Origin: Xenorhabdus griffiniae
GTDB lineage: Bacteria; Pseudomonadota; Gammaproteobacteria; Enterobacterales; Enterobacteriaceae
Assembly: GCF_001028135.1 (NCBI RefSeq)
Contig: NZ_LDNM01000037.1
Location: forward strand, 1 to 54,133
Length of the DNA stretch: 54,133 nt
Reading direction: 5' to 3'
Shown here: one piece after another, positions 21,056-30,572 of the stretch
Numbering within the stretch: the first letter of the stretch is position 1
Layout: each line of letters opens with the position of its first letter
Program-made: the position numbers and the translations under genes
Notes under the pieces: generated by a model
What the model was told of the DNA's origin: nothing
What the model saw: only the letters and a program-made list of their open reading frames with translations
The model's database searches: none

Positions 21056-23617
21056 CTAAACCATATCTTTCAGACGATAAATCCACTCTAATGCCTGACG
21101 TGGTGTCAAGGTATCTGGATTCAGGTTTTCCAATGCTTCAACTGCCGGAGGAGTTTCTTCTGTCAGCAGGGTTAACTGTGGTGTATCGACATGGCCTACT
21201 GCCGCATTATTGGAGAGTGATTCCAGCTCTTTCAATTTTTGGCGTGCACGTTTAATGACATCGCGTGGAACACCGGCCAGCGAAGCAACGGCCAATCCAT
21301 AACTCTTGCTTGCTGCCCCTTCCTGTACACTGTGCATGAAAGCAATGGTATCGCCATGTTCGACAGCATCAAGATGAATATTGACGACCCCTTCCAGTTT
21401 CTCAGGCAGTGTTGTCAGTTCAAAATAGTGGGTTGCAAACAGGGTCATTGCTTTGATGCGATTAGCTAAATTTTCCGCACAGGCCCACGCCAGGGATAAA
21501 CCATCATAAGTTGATGTCCCACGACCGATCTCATCCATCAAAACCAGACTATGTTCAGTCGCGTTATGCAAGATGTTGGCCGTTTCAGTCATTTCCACCA
21601 TAAAGGTAGAACGTCCTGATGCCAGGTCATCGGATGCACCGACACGCGTAAAGATGCGATCTACAGGGCCAATAACTGCTTTTTCGGCAGGAACAAAGCT
21701 TCCAATATAAGCCATCAACGTGATCAACGCCGCCTGACGCATATAGGTACTTTTTCCCCCCATATTCGGCCCTGTAATAATCAGCAAACGGCGTTGTGAC
21801 GAGAGCGTTAAGGGGTTAGAAATAAACGGTTCGCTTAATACTTGTTCGACAACCGGATGCCGACCGCCAGTGAGCTGAATACCTACTTTATCGGTTAGTA
21901 TCGGACAGGTGTAATTTAGCGTTTCAGCACGTTCGGCAAGATTTGCCAGTACATCCAGCTCTGACAGTGCTTCGGCACAAGTTTGCAAATCGGCCAGATG
22001 AGGCAGTAACAGATCGAACAACGTTTCGTACAGGGCTTTTTCGATGGCAAGTGCTTTACCTTTGGACGTCAGCACTTTGTCTTCATATTCCTTTAATTCA
22101 GGAATGATATAGCGTTCTGCGTTTTTCAGCGTTTGACGACGAACGTAATGGATAGGGACTAAATGGCTTTGTCCACGACTGACCTGAATATAGTAACCAT
22201 GTACCGAATTAAAGCCCACTTTCAGGGTATCAATGCCAAGTTTTTCACGTTCGCGGATCTCCAGTTTATCCAGATAATCACTGGCACCATCGGCCAGTGC
22301 CCGCCATTCATCCAATTCAGCATTATAGCCTGTGGCAATGACGCCACCATCACGCACCAGAACAGGAGGCGTTTCGACAATCGCATTCTCCAGCAGAATC
22401 TGCAATTCATCAAAATGTCCCACACGTTGCTGTAGTACTTGGATATAAGGGGCATCGGAGGATGTCAGGATCTGATGAATATCAGGCAATTGCTGAAAAG
22501 CATGGCGCATTCTGGCCAGATCACGGGGACGAGCAGAGCGGAGAGCAAGACGGGCAAGCACACGCTCTAAGTCACCGACCTGCCGCAAAAACGGCCGTAA
22601 CTCATAACCGATTTCCTGTAATGCAGAAATCGCTTGATGGCGATTTTCCAGCATAACTTTATTGCGGGTTGGTGAATGCAGCCAGCGTTTCAGCATTCGG
22701 CTGCCCATCGGTGTCACACATTGATCGAGTACCGCCGCCAGCGTATTCTCAGTGCCACCGGACAAATTTTGTGTCAGCTCCAGATTACGGCGGGTGGCGG
22801 CATCCATAATAACCGTTTCCTGCTGGCGTTCCATCGTAATACTGCGAATATGAGGTAAAGTGGTGCGTTGAGTATCTTTGACATATTGCAGCAAACAGCC
22901 TGCTGCGCGCAGGGCGAGCATCGCTTTTTCCACCCCGAAGCCAATCAGGTCACGGGTGCCAAATTGCAAATTAAGTTGCTGTCTTGCTGTATCCAGCTCA
23001 AATTCCCACATCGGGCGTCGGCGCAAGCCATGACAACGTTCAATCAACGCCATATGCTCAAAGGTTTCAGGATAAAGCAATTCCGCGGGACGGGTGCGTT
23101 GCAATTCTGCGGCAATACTATCTTGATCGGACATTTCAGAAACGCGGAAACGGCCGGAAGTGATATCCAGCGTCGCGTAACCAAAGCCCTGATTATCATG
23201 CCAGATAGCGGCGAGCAGATTATCCTGACGTTCTTGTAGTAAAGCTTCATCAGTGACGGTGCCGGGAGTGACAATACGCACAACTTTGCGCTCAACAGGG
23301 CCTTTACTGGTTGCAGGATCACCAACTTGTTCGCAGATCGCCGCAGATTCACCGAGTTGTACCAGTTTTGCCAGATAGTTTTCGATTGCGTGATAAGGAA
23401 CACCCGCCATCGGAATAGGCTGACCTGCCGATTGCCCGCGCTTGGTTAGGGAGATATCCAGCAACCTCGCCGCTTTTTTGGCATCGTCATAAAATAACTC
23501 GTAAAAATCCCCCATTCTATACAGCAGCATAATATCGGGGTGCTGCGCTTTCAGACGCAGATACTGCTGCATCATGGGGGTGTGGCTATCTATATCCTTT
23601 GCTGGAGATTCTTTCAT
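21056..23617 (-). CDS. mutS: DNA mismatch repair protein MutS
   Basis: This 853-residue mismatch-recognition ATPase has the same length as E. coli MutS from the ATG chosen here. The mismatch-binding FYE motif is at about residues 38-40 ([10 protein letters not shown]), Walker A is GPNMGGKST, Walker B includes [16 protein letters not shown], and the switch motif is ATHYFEL. The C-terminal [14 protein letters not shown] is the tetramerisation tail. A TTG at 23632 with AGGA upstream could add five residues. All expected domains are intact, so it is not a mutator allele by inspection. Confidence 0.97.
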   Translation of the reverse strand: MKESPAKDIDSHTPMMQQYLRLKAQHPDIMLLYRMGDFYELFYDDAKKAARLLDISLTKRGQSAGQPIPMAGVPYHAIENYLAKLVQLGESAAICEQVGDPATSKGPVERKVVRIVTPGTVTDEALLQERQDNLLAAIWHDNQGFGYATLDITSGRFRVSEMSDQDSIAAELQRTRPAELLYPETFEHMALIERCHGLRRRPMWEFELDTARQQLNLQFGTRDLIGFGVEKAMLALRAAGCLLQYVKDTQRTTLPHIRSITMERQQETVIMDAATRRNLELTQNLSGGTENTLAAVLDQCVTPMGSRMLKRWLHSPTRNKVMLENRHQAISALQEIGYELRPFLRQVGDLERVLARLALRSARPRDLARMRHAFQQLPDIHQILTSSDAPYIQVLQQRVGHFDELQILLENAIVETPPVLVRDGGVIATGYNAELDEWRALADGASDYLDKLEIREREKLGIDTLKVGFNSVHGYYIQVSRGQSHLVPIHYVRRQTLKNAERYIIPELKEYEDKVLTSKGKALAIEKALYETLFDLLLPHLADLQTCAEALSELDVLANLAERAETLNYTCPILTDKVGIQLTGGRHPVVEQVLSEPFISNPLTLSSQRRLLIITGPNMGGKSTYMRQAALITLMAYIGSFVPAEKAVIGPVDRIFTRVGASDDLASGRSTFMVEMTETANILHNATEHSLVLMDEIGRGTSTYDGLSLAWACAENLANRIKAMTLFATHYFELTTLPEKLEGVVNIHLDAVEHGDTIAFMHSVQEGAASKSYGLAVASLAGVPRDVIKRARQKLKELESLSNNAAVGHVDTPQLTLLTEETPPAVEALENLNPDTLTPRQALEWIYRLKDMV

Positions 23618-24311
23618 ATTGACTTGATTCAATTCTATTATTCCTGTTGACTCAGTTGGGCCATCGACGCTCAGTCAACCCATCTAAATGACAAAACCTA
23701 AATATAATCAGCTAAGGATGGAACACTAATAGACCTCATCCTGGGCGAAAACGCTATCTTATCACTGATAATCTGTGTGATTCATCTGTGGATGCGATGA
23801 GAAGATCTAAATGGTAGGTTAGCAGGATTACTCGCAGGAATGTATCAGATTTTTTCACAATTCAGCAGGATTGCGAAGCAGCTCGATTGTTGTTTGGTTT
23901 GAGTCATGCTGCCAAATAACAAATAATAAGAAAGCCGATGGCATACAGCACTTGAATTCTATCAGCGATATTGAGAATTGGTGGACTTAGAGGAGATTAG
24001 AAAAAGCCTGGATTTAAATAAATGTTGGCTTGAACTCTTCACTAATAGGATATTAAACTGCATAAAGATGGTTGGACTGTAACAACCAAAGATCGCCGGT
24101 TATCAGCTTAGTTTGAGCATACGATCTTGGTAACCCGTGATGGTTTTAACGTGTTAACGCTGCGGGATGAAGAACGCGAAATTTTTGCACGTTACCTGTC
24201 GATCACTCAATAAATGACAATTTATTATGTGATAGTGATTCCCAATACTGTGTTGTGCAGTGTTGGGTTTATAGAAATTTAACTACGGCTATGTGAAATT
24301 ACAGGGTGATT
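23618..24311. other. mutS-opgE gap with decayed sequence
   Basis: This ~690-bp divergent region holds a GTTGACT...AGTCAAC inverted repeat near 23647-23678, unassigned sequence, and from 24058 a recognisable methionine aminopeptidase fragment (listed separately). The 23880-24057 part looks like degraded coding sequence with frequent stops, but I could not assign it. Confidence 0.6.
24058..24213 (+). pseudogene. Type I methionine aminopeptidase, C-terminal fragment
   Basis: Reading from 24058, the frame gives KDGWTVTTKDRRLSA, then an in-frame TAG, then FEHTILVTRDGFNVLTLRDEE and a stop at 24213. This is the C-terminal signature of type I methionine aminopeptidases (E. coli Map: KDGWTVKTKDRSLSAQYEHT). 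The TAG replaces the conserved Gln (CAG to TAG) and the catalytic Glu region follows it. About the first 200 residues are missing. It is therefore the tail of a second, dead map gene; whether another copy exists elsewhere cannot be seen here. Confidence 0.85.
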
Positions 24312-25898
24312 ATGTCTTGGCTTTATAAAAACAAGAATCTTTCTTGTTTTATTGTTCTCTTTTTTCTTATTTTTCTGATACATAAATGTTTAGGGTATCA
24401 ATTAAAACTCATATATGTCTTTAGTGCCTTTGCACTCTTTTTATTTTTGGCTGCTATCAGTAGACGAATATATATCTTTTTGATTGCTTTTTTTTCCTTG
24501 ATAGGAATGCTCTATACCCCGATTGGTCTCAATTACGGTTATCCAGACATCAATGCGGTGGGATCATTAATCTATACAAATAGGAATGAAACAGCGGAAT
24601 ATATTAGTGGCCTTTCTGTTTCAACCTATTTAACTGCGATAGCTATTTTTGTTCTGATGATATTTTCACTTAAGCTAAATGTCATCTTAACAGGCAAAAG
24701 TAAAAAGTGGCTGTTTACCCTGTTTTTTATTTCGGCTTTCTGGTCCCCGGCCAAAGGGTATATAAAATCGGGTTTTGAAGATAGCTCGGAACTTTTGAAT
24801 ACCAGTTTACCGGAAGTTCGTTTTTTCAGTGATGTCTATCAGAGCTACAAGCAAGTCATGTCAGAAAATCACCGATTTGCCAAGATAATTCAATATCGGG
24901 ATGACTGGCAGCCCGTGGTGAAAGAAGAGAAATACGATACTTATATCATGGTGATTGGTGAGAGCGTCCGAAAAGATTTTATGAGTGTCTATGGGTTCCC
25001 GGATAAAAATACCCCTTGGTTGGATAATGCGAATGCCACCGTGTTAACCCACTATATTTCTGCGGCACCCTCGACACAGTTGTCGTTGACTAACTCTCTG
25101 GCCGTTCGTGAAGCAAATGAAATTCAACTGAACAACAGTCTTGTTTCACTGGCGAAAAAAGCGGGATTTGAAACTTACTGGCTGTCCAACCAGGGAATGA
25201 AGGGAGGGTTTGATTCTCCTGTCGCACTGATTGGGCAGCAGGCCACTCATTATACTTTTCTGAAAGAAGGCAATTCAGATGATCGCAGTTATATGCCGGA
25301 TGAAAATTTATTGCCTTATATTCGCAAAGCATTAGGGAAGAATGAGCAAAAAAAGAAGCTGATTATTATTCACTTAATGGGTTCGCATCCACAACCTTGC
25401 ACCAGAACGAATGATAAATACGGCACCTATTTTCATTCCAAAAATATTTCATGTTATCTTCAGAGTATTCATAATACGGACAGCCTGCTAGCTGACATTG
25501 AAAGTATTGCCAATAAAAATCAATTGCACTGGACAATGCTTTACTTTGCGGATCATGGTTTGTCGCTTGTGAATAAGAATACAGATAGCGAGAATCTGAC
25601 CCATAACGATAGTAATAAGCAGAACTATCAAGTTCCCTTTATTATTACCGGTTATGACTATGGCATTAAAAATGCCGACAAGAACACAGCAAGCAAAAAT
25701 ATCATAGATGCTCACCGCAGCGGTTTGAATCTACTGTCTATGTTATCCACATGGTTGGGAATTGAAGAACCTCGCCTGGTATCCAAATGTGCCTGGTTTT
25801 CCAACCAAGTGTGTCCGAACCAACATACAGTGATTTCATTCAGTAACGAATATAAAGACTTTAATCACCTAAAGGATGACGCCATCAACTTCGATTGA
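24312..25898 (+). CDS. opgE: OpgE-like phosphoethanolamine transferase
   Basis: This 528-residue inner-membrane enzyme of the alkaline-phosphatase/sulfatase superfamily has about five N-terminal membrane helices (to about residue 165) and then a periplasmic catalytic domain. Motifs are VIGESVRKDFMSVYG (the nucleophile Thr is replaced by Ser or lies nearby, as in the OpgE group), LSNQGMKGGFDS, HLMGSHPQPC with KNISCYL, and FADHGLSL. The best match I recall is E. coli OpgE (YbiP), which adds phosphoethanolamine to periplasmic glucans; EptB/CptA types fit less well. The start at 24312 has AGGG upstream; an in-frame GTG lies six bases earlier. Target glycan is inferred. Confidence 0.8.
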   Translation: MSWLYKNKNLSCFIVLFFLIFLIHKCLGYQLKLIYVFSAFALFLFLAAISRRIYIFLIAFFSLIGMLYTPIGLNYGYPDINAVGSLIYTNRNETAEYISGLSVSTYLTAIAIFVLMIFSLKLNVILTGKSKKWLFTLFFISAFWSPAKGYIKSGFEDSSELLNTSLPEVRFFSDVYQSYKQVMSENHRFAKIIQYRDDWQPVVKEEKYDTYIMVIGESVRKDFMSVYGFPDKNTPWLDNANATVLTHYISAAPSTQLSLTNSLAVREANEIQLNNSLVSLAKKAGFETYWLSNQGMKGGFDSPVALIGQQATHYTFLKEGNSDDRSYMPDENLLPYIRKALGKNEQKKKLIIIHLMGSHPQPCTRTNDKYGTYFHSKNISCYLQSIHNTDSLLADIESIANKNQLHWTMLYFADHGLSLVNKNTDSENLTHNDSNKQNYQVPFIITGYDYGIKNADKNTASKNIIDAHRSGLNLLSMLSTWLGIEEPRLVSKCAWFSNQVCPNQHTVISFSNEYKDFNHLKDDAINFD

Positions 25899-26201
25899 TG
25901 AATATACCTTCGTCTTGCAATTTATTGAGGAAGTGAGTTACCTCACAAAATCTGGCTCATGCTTTATATGTATGAACCACTGATTGGGGGATTTTGACCG
26001 CTTAATGTTGGTATTCAACCGCTGAGTAAGATCCTCTCCCTCTTATCAGGGAGAGTTTTATATCATAGTGCAGTGTGACGAGGAGTATATACCTTTTAAT
26101 GGGTATCGCTTCCTGCCGGCTGTAGATGGTCGGTTTATGGAGAAGGAAGTAAAAATTAAATAATGACTTGCTGTTCGTCTTACTGTGGAAAAGGACGTTT
26201 T
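25899..26201. other. opgE-btsT gap
   Basis: This 303-bp region contains the terminator hairpin at 26034-26059 and the btsT leader. I looked for the repeated target motif of the BtsSR pyruvate-sensing system and could not place it with confidence. Confidence 0.5.
26034..26059 (+). terminator. Terminator downstream of opgE
   Basis: CTCTCCCT (26034-26041) and AGGGAGAG (26048-26055) form a perfect 8-bp stem with a 6-base loop, followed by TTTT. It lies ~135 bases after the gene. Confidence 0.8.
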
Positions 26202-28355
26202 ATGAAGAATAATAAATTGTTAAAACATATCCCCTGGATGATGTTGGGGATAATTGGCGCATTCTGTCTTGGAGTCGTTGCGCTACGTCGGGGAGAACAC
26301 GTTAGTGCTTTGTGGATCATTGTCGCTTCCGTAGCCGTTTACTTGGTTGCTTATCGGTATTACAGCCTGTATATCGCCACGAAGGTGATGAAGCTGGATG
26401 CCACGCGAGCAACGCCTGCTGTTGTCAATAATGATGGTTTGAACTATGCTCCCACCAATAAAAATGTCCTGTTTGGTCACCATTTTGCCGCCATCGCGGG
26501 GGCCGGTCCATTAGTCGGGCCAGTATTGGCGGCACAGGTTGGTTATCTGCCAGGAACATTGTGGTTGTTAGCAGGGGTAGTGCTTGCCGGAGCGGTGCAG
26601 GACTTTATGGTGCTGTTTATCTCCTCCCGCCGTAATGGGGCATCACTGGGGGAGATAGTCAAGGAAGAGATGGGGCGTGTACCAGGCACAATAGCGCTGT
26701 TTGGTTGCTTCTTAATCATGATCATCATTCTGGCAGTACTGGCCTTAATCGTCGTGAAAGCATTGGCAGAAAGCCCGTGGGGCGTATTTACTGTTTGTTC
26801 GACAGTGCCAATTGCGCTTTTCATGGGGATCTATATGCGATATATCCGTCCGGGGCGTGTGGGTGAAGTCTCGGTGATCGGTATTTTCCTGCTAATTGCC
26901 GCCATTTGGTTTGGTGGTGTTGTTGCCGCAGATCCTTACTGGGGACCCGCGCTGACTTTTAAAGATACCACCATCACTTATGCGCTGATCGGATATGCAT
27001 TTATCTCTGCATTATTGCCCGTTTGGCTTATTTTGGCACCGCGTGACTATCTGGCAACTTTCCTGAAAATTGGGGTTATTGTTGGTCTTGCAATTGGGAT
27101 TGTCATCCTGAACCCTGAACTGAAAATGCCCGCCGTCACACAATATATTGATGGTACAGGGCCAGTCTGGAAAGGAACGTTGTTCCCATTCTTGTTCATT
27201 ACTATTGCTTGTGGCGCGGTGTCTGGTTTCCATGCCCTGATCTCTTCGGGGACGACGCCTAAACTGTTGGCAAATGAAAAAGATGCCCGCTTCATTGGTT
27301 ATGGTGCGATGTTAATGGAGTCGTTTGTGGCGATCATGGCATTGGTTGCTGCATCCATTATTGAACCGGGGCTGTATTTTGCGATGAATACCCCTCCGGC
27401 AGCTCTGGGCATTACCATGCCTGATTTGCATAATTTGGGTACTGCCGAAGCGCCAATGATCATGGCCTCTTTGCAAGAAGTCACGAGCCATGCGGCAACG
27501 ACCGTCAGTTCCTGGGGCTTTGTGATTTCACCCGATCAAATTCTGCAAACGGCAAAAGACATTGGTGAGCCATCCGTTCTGAACCGCGCAGGGGGAGCGC
27601 CAACCTTGGCCGTGGGTATTGCCCATGTATTCCATCAGATCATGCCTGCGGCAGATATGGGCTTTTGGTATCACTTTGGTATTCTGTTTGAAGCGTTGTT
27701 TATCCTGACGGCGCTGGATGCAGGTACACGCTCTGGCCGTTTCATGTTGCAGGATCTTCTGGGTAACTTTGTTCCATTCCTGAAAAAAACGGACTCTTTG
27801 ATTGCGGGTATTATTGGTACAGCCGGTTGTGTTGGCTTATGGGGTTATTTGCTGTATCAAGGTGTGGTTGATCCATTGGGTGGCGTCAAGAGCTTGTGGC
27901 CGCTATTTGGTATCTCTAACCAGATGTTGGCTGCCGTTGCGTTGGTATTGGGTACGGTTGTCTTGATCAAGATGAAACGCACCCGATATATCTGGGTAAC
28001 GGTGATTCCTGCGGTTTGGTTGTTGATTTGTACCACATGGGCGTTGGGGCTGAAATTATTCAGTGATAACCCGCGGCTTGAAGGCTTCTTCTTTCTGGCG
28101 AAAGAATACAAGCAGCGAATTGCCGAAGGGGGTGCAGAATTAACAGCTCAGCAAATCAGTAACATGAATCATATTGTTATAAACAACTACACCAATGCGG
28201 GCTTAAGTATTTTATTCCTAATTGTGGTGTATAGCATCATTATTTATGGTATCAAAACTGCGGTCAAAGCAAGTAAGAACCCAGAGCGTACCGATAATGA
28301 AACGCCTTATGTTCCGCTTCCTGAAGGTGGGGTGAAAGTCTCTTCTACGCACTGA
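26202..28355 (+). CDS. btsT: Pyruvate/proton symporter BtsT (CstA family)
   Basis: This is a 717-residue inner-membrane transporter of the CstA family with about 16-18 membrane segments. Family blocks include FGHHFAAIAGAGPLVGPVLAAQ near residue 90, LAGAVQDFMVLFISSRRNG near 130, HALISSGTTPK near 345 and GISNQMLAAVAL near 565. It is nearly collinear with E. coli BtsT (YjiY), a high-affinity pyruvate transporter, and closer to it than to CstA. The ATG at 26202 with AAGGA upstream is chosen over an earlier in-frame start. It is followed by yjiX and yjiA, as in E. coli. Confidence 0.94.
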   Translation: MKNNKLLKHIPWMMLGIIGAFCLGVVALRRGEHVSALWIIVASVAVYLVAYRYYSLYIATKVMKLDATRATPAVVNNDGLNYAPTNKNVLFGHHFAAIAGAGPLVGPVLAAQVGYLPGTLWLLAGVVLAGAVQDFMVLFISSRRNGASLGEIVKEEMGRVPGTIALFGCFLIMIIILAVLALIVVKALAESPWGVFTVCSTVPIALFMGIYMRYIRPGRVGEVSVIGIFLLIAAIWFGGVVAADPYWGPALTFKDTTITYALIGYAFISALLPVWLILAPRDYLATFLKIGVIVGLAIGIVILNPELKMPAVTQYIDGTGPVWKGTLFPFLFITIACGAVSGFHALISSGTTPKLLANEKDARFIGYGAMLMESFVAIMALVAASIIEPGLYFAMNTPPAALGITMPDLHNLGTAEAPMIMASLQEVTSHAATTVSSWGFVISPDQILQTAKDIGEPSVLNRAGGAPTLAVGIAHVFHQIMPAADMGFWYHFGILFEALFILTALDAGTRSGRFMLQDLLGNFVPFLKKTDSLIAGIIGTAGCVGLWGYLLYQGVVDPLGGVKSLWPLFGISNQMLAAVALVLGTVVLIKMKRTRYIWVTVIPAVWLLICTTWALGLKLFSDNPRLEGFFFLAKEYKQRIAEGGAELTAQQISNMNHIVINNYTNAGLSILFLIVVYSIIIYGIKTAVKASKNPERTDNETPYVPLPEGGVKVSSTH

Positions 28356-28405
28356 TGTGATACGAAAACTGATACCAGCCAAGTCATTTCGTATCAGTAA
28401 CAGCG

Positions 28406-28446
28406 ATACCCCACATAATTGACTTTGTATTATGTGGGGTATTTTT
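28406..28446 (+). terminator. Strong hairpin between btsT and yjiX
   Basis: ATACCCCACATAAT (28406-28419) and ATTATGTGGGGTAT (28429-28442) form a perfect 14-bp stem with a 9-base loop, followed by TTTT. It sits inside the btsT-yjiX-yjiA cluster, so it should end or attenuate btsT transcription before yjiX. Confidence 0.85.
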
Positions 28447-28472
28447 ATAGAACAAGCCTTGGAGAACAATTT

Positions 28473-28676
28473 ATGTTTGGTCATCTTGGTCGGGCAGGCA
28501 AGTATTTGGGGCAGGCTGCCCGCATGTTGGTGGGCGTTCCCGACTATGACACCTATGTACAACATATGAAGGAAAACCACCCAGATAAGCCTTATATGTC
28601 TTATGAAGAATTTTTTCGCGAACGTCAGAATGCTCGCTATGGTGGCGATGGCAAAGGCGGGATGCGTTGCTGTTAG
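28473..28676 (+). CDS. yjiX: YbdD/YjiX family small protein
   Basis: This 67-residue protein contains [10 protein letters not shown] and [19 protein letters not shown], ending in GGMRCC. It is nearly identical to E. coli YjiX and close to YbdD, which stand next to btsT and cstA respectively. Function is not established; the constant linkage suggests a role with the transporter. The ATG at 28473 with GGAG upstream gives the exact E. coli length. It ends 20 bases before yjiA. Confidence 0.92.
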   Translation: MFGHLGRAGKYLGQAARMLVGVPDYDTYVQHMKENHPDKPYMSYEEFFRERQNARYGGDGKGGMRCC

Positions 28677-28696
28677 TGAAAAATCGGGAAACGAAA

Positions 28697-29659
28697 ATGC
28701 AACCAATATCAGTCACGATCCTGAGCGGTTTTTTGGGTTCAGGCAAAACGACGCTGCTGCGTCATATCCTTAATGCCAATCATGGTTATAAAATCGCCGT
28801 CATTGAAAATGAATTTGGCGAAGTCCCTATTGATAATGAATTGATTGGTGATCGGGCAACTCAGATTAAGACATTAAGTAACGGATGCATCTGTTGTAGT
28901 CGTTCGAATGAGCTGGAAGATGCATTATTGGATCTGCTGGATAGCTTGGATAAAGGGCAGATAGACTTTGACCGCTTGATTATCGAATGTACAGGCATGG
29001 CTGATCCTGGCCCGATTACGCAGACTTTCTTTTCCCATGAAATTTTGTGTCAGCGTTTTTTGCTCGATGGCATTATTACGCTGGTGGATGCGGTTCACGC
29101 GGAACAACAGTTAGATCGTTTTTCCATTGCACAGGCGCAGATAGGATATGCAGACAGTATTCTTTTAACCAAAACAGATGTTGCTCCCGTTCATGATGCT
29201 TTAGTTGAACGTTTGCAGCGAATCAATGCCAGAGCACCCATTCACAAGATTATTCAAGGTGAAGCTGATTTAGACTTACTGTTCGATATCGAAGGTTTTA
29301 TGTTGAATGACAAACTGACGGTTTCGGCACCTATTTTTCAATTTGTACCCAAACAACAAAATTCGGTTCAGTCGATTGTCATTAACTTGGCGTACCCAGT
29401 TGAACTGCCAGAAGTTTCTAACCTGATGGAAGCGCTATTACTGAGTTTCGCGGATAATCTCCTGCGATACAAAGGCATTCTTGCTATCAAAGAAGAACCC
29501 CGGCGGTTACTGTTTCAAGGGGTTCAGCGTCTGTATAGCGCAGATTGGGATAGAGAATGGCGCGATAATGAAGTACGTGAAAGTGTGCTGGTTTTTATTG
29601 GTATAGATCTGCCGGAACAGAAAATTCGTGAAAAATTTGCGGAATGGGTTGAAGCATAA
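28697..29659 (+). CDS. yjiA: CobW/G3E family GTPase YjiA
   Basis: This 320-residue G3E-family P-loop GTPase has Walker A GFLGSGKTTLL near residue 9, ENEFGEVPID and the metal-binding CxCC motif in NGCICCS near 63. ECTGMADPGP, the TKTD guanine-specificity loop and a C-terminal CobW domain with GVQRLYSADWDREW follow. The E. coli homologue binds zinc and other transition metals and hydrolyses GTP; its client protein is not settled. The frame opens 30 bases upstream, but the ATG at 28697 matches the E. coli start. Confidence 0.93.
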   Translation: MQPISVTILSGFLGSGKTTLLRHILNANHGYKIAVIENEFGEVPIDNELIGDRATQIKTLSNGCICCSRSNELEDALLDLLDSLDKGQIDFDRLIIECTGMADPGPITQTFFSHEILCQRFLLDGIITLVDAVHAEQQLDRFSIAQAQIGYADSILLTKTDVAPVHDALVERLQRINARAPIHKIIQGEADLDLLFDIEGFMLNDKLTVSAPIFQFVPKQQNSVQSIVINLAYPVELPEVSNLMEALLLSFADNLLRYKGILAIKEEPRRLLFQGVQRLYSADWDREWRDNEVRESVLVFIGIDLPEQKIREKFAEWVEA

Positions 29660-30008
29660 TTGATTGGGTAATCACTTTTTGTGGAATTTTAATTGATAAT
29701 TTTTATTTCTTATTGAGCAGTGAAGTTATTTATATAAATTCGCTGCTCAAGTTTAAATGAAAATTTATATATTGACCGGTTGAGCTTAAGTTTTTTTAAA
29801 GAATAAACTCAGGTTATTTAACAGGTGGAAAACAATAAAAATAAAATAAATTTACAAATTGAGTTTGCCATACGTAAAAAAATAGTCCTTTATCTTAGAT
29901 TTTCATGGCATTGTCTATTTTATCTGCCGGCAATCTCCACAAATTCATTAGTGGAGATTGTTACAATAACCGATCATGTTAGTGAAAACAGCAGAAAAAA
30001 TAACACAA
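29660..30008. other. AT-rich gap between yjiA and the orphan recombinase
   Basis: This 349-bp stretch is very AT-rich. A weak hairpin (TTGAGCAG / CTGCTCAA, 29713-29750) may end yjiA transcription. A 63-codon frame (29825-30016) starts GTG with AGGTGG beside it, but has no recognisable homology and I do not call it. The inverted repeat at 29931-29960 is listed separately. Confidence 0.6.
29931..29960. repeat. Perfect 10-bp inverted repeat beside the recombinase gene
   Basis: CAATCTCCAC (29931-29940) and GTGGAGATTG (29951-29960) are separated by AAATTCATTA. It lies about 50 bases beyond the 3' end of the FimB/FimE-like recombinase. It could be that gene's terminator (AT-rich flanks, no clear T-run) or a pair of recombinase half-sites. 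Confidence 0.75.
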
Positions 30009-30572
30009 CTATTTAGAGTGAGACTCCCAAATTCTGGAAAAACGTTTCACATTACTGGCGGTGTAAATTACAGTATGTGAAATATTACGGTGTCCGAGAT
30101 AGTCTTGAATCAAGCGGGTATCACGCCCGAGATCAGCTAAAGCATAACCACAAGCGTGCCTTAACATATGCGGATGTGGAGAAACACTGACAGATGCCTG
30201 CTTTCCATAACGTTTTAATAAACCATAAACTTGTTGCCGTGAAACAGGACCCGATTTTTGAGAGAGAAATACCCACGGAGAATCGGCTTCACGCCATTTT
30301 TGACGAATATCTAGCCATTTATTTAACGCTTCAATTTCCTCTGGAATTAAAGGATGTGTGGTTGAAAGCCCACCTTTTAACCGTCTGATGTGAATGATCG
30401 CTGAATTCAAATCGAGATCAGATAGGCATAGATTACATAACTCACTTACCCTAAAGCCGTGAATGAAACACATTAACAGCATGCAATAATCCCGCTCTGC
30501 GTGACGTCCTTGTTTTGTTGCTGCCAAAATTGCGTCTATTTCGTATCGGGTTAAAAACTTACGTTGTTTCAT
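30009..30572 (-). CDS. FimB/FimE-type tyrosine recombinase (orphan)
   Basis: This 187-residue tyrosine recombinase has the short, catalytic-domain-only form typical of fimbrial phase-switch inverters (FimB, FimE, MrpI). Active-site residues are R41 in HGFRVSEL, H135-x2-R138 in HMLRHACGY, H161 in YLGHRN and the nucleophile Y170 in HTVIYTAS. The LGRDTRLIQDYLGHRNI stretch is nearly the FimE sequence. No fimbrial structural gene lies within the window, so its target switch is unknown. Upstream are ~960 bp of AT-rich DNA where a divergent fimbrial operon would be expected by analogy with Proteus mrpI-mrpA. Confidence 0.9.
   Translation of the reverse strand: MKQRKFLTRYEIDAILAATKQGRHAERDYCMLLMCFIHGFRVSELCNLCLSDLDLNSAIIHIRRLKGGLSTTHPLIPEEIEALNKWLDIRQKWREADSPWVFLSQKSGPVSRQQVYGLLKRYGKQASVSVSPHPHMLRHACGYALADLGRDTRLIQDYLGHRNISHTVIYTASNVKRFSRIWESHSK

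Noticed and set aside
28473-28676. yjiX as a novel small-protein system
   Set aside because: It is nearly identical to the known YbdD/YjiX family that always stands beside CstA/BtsT transporters.
29825-30016. 63-codon plus-strand frame before the orphan recombinase
   Set aside because: It is AT-rich with no recognisable motif and runs through the inverted repeat into the recombinase gene; a possible fimbrial-like signal peptide was not convincing.
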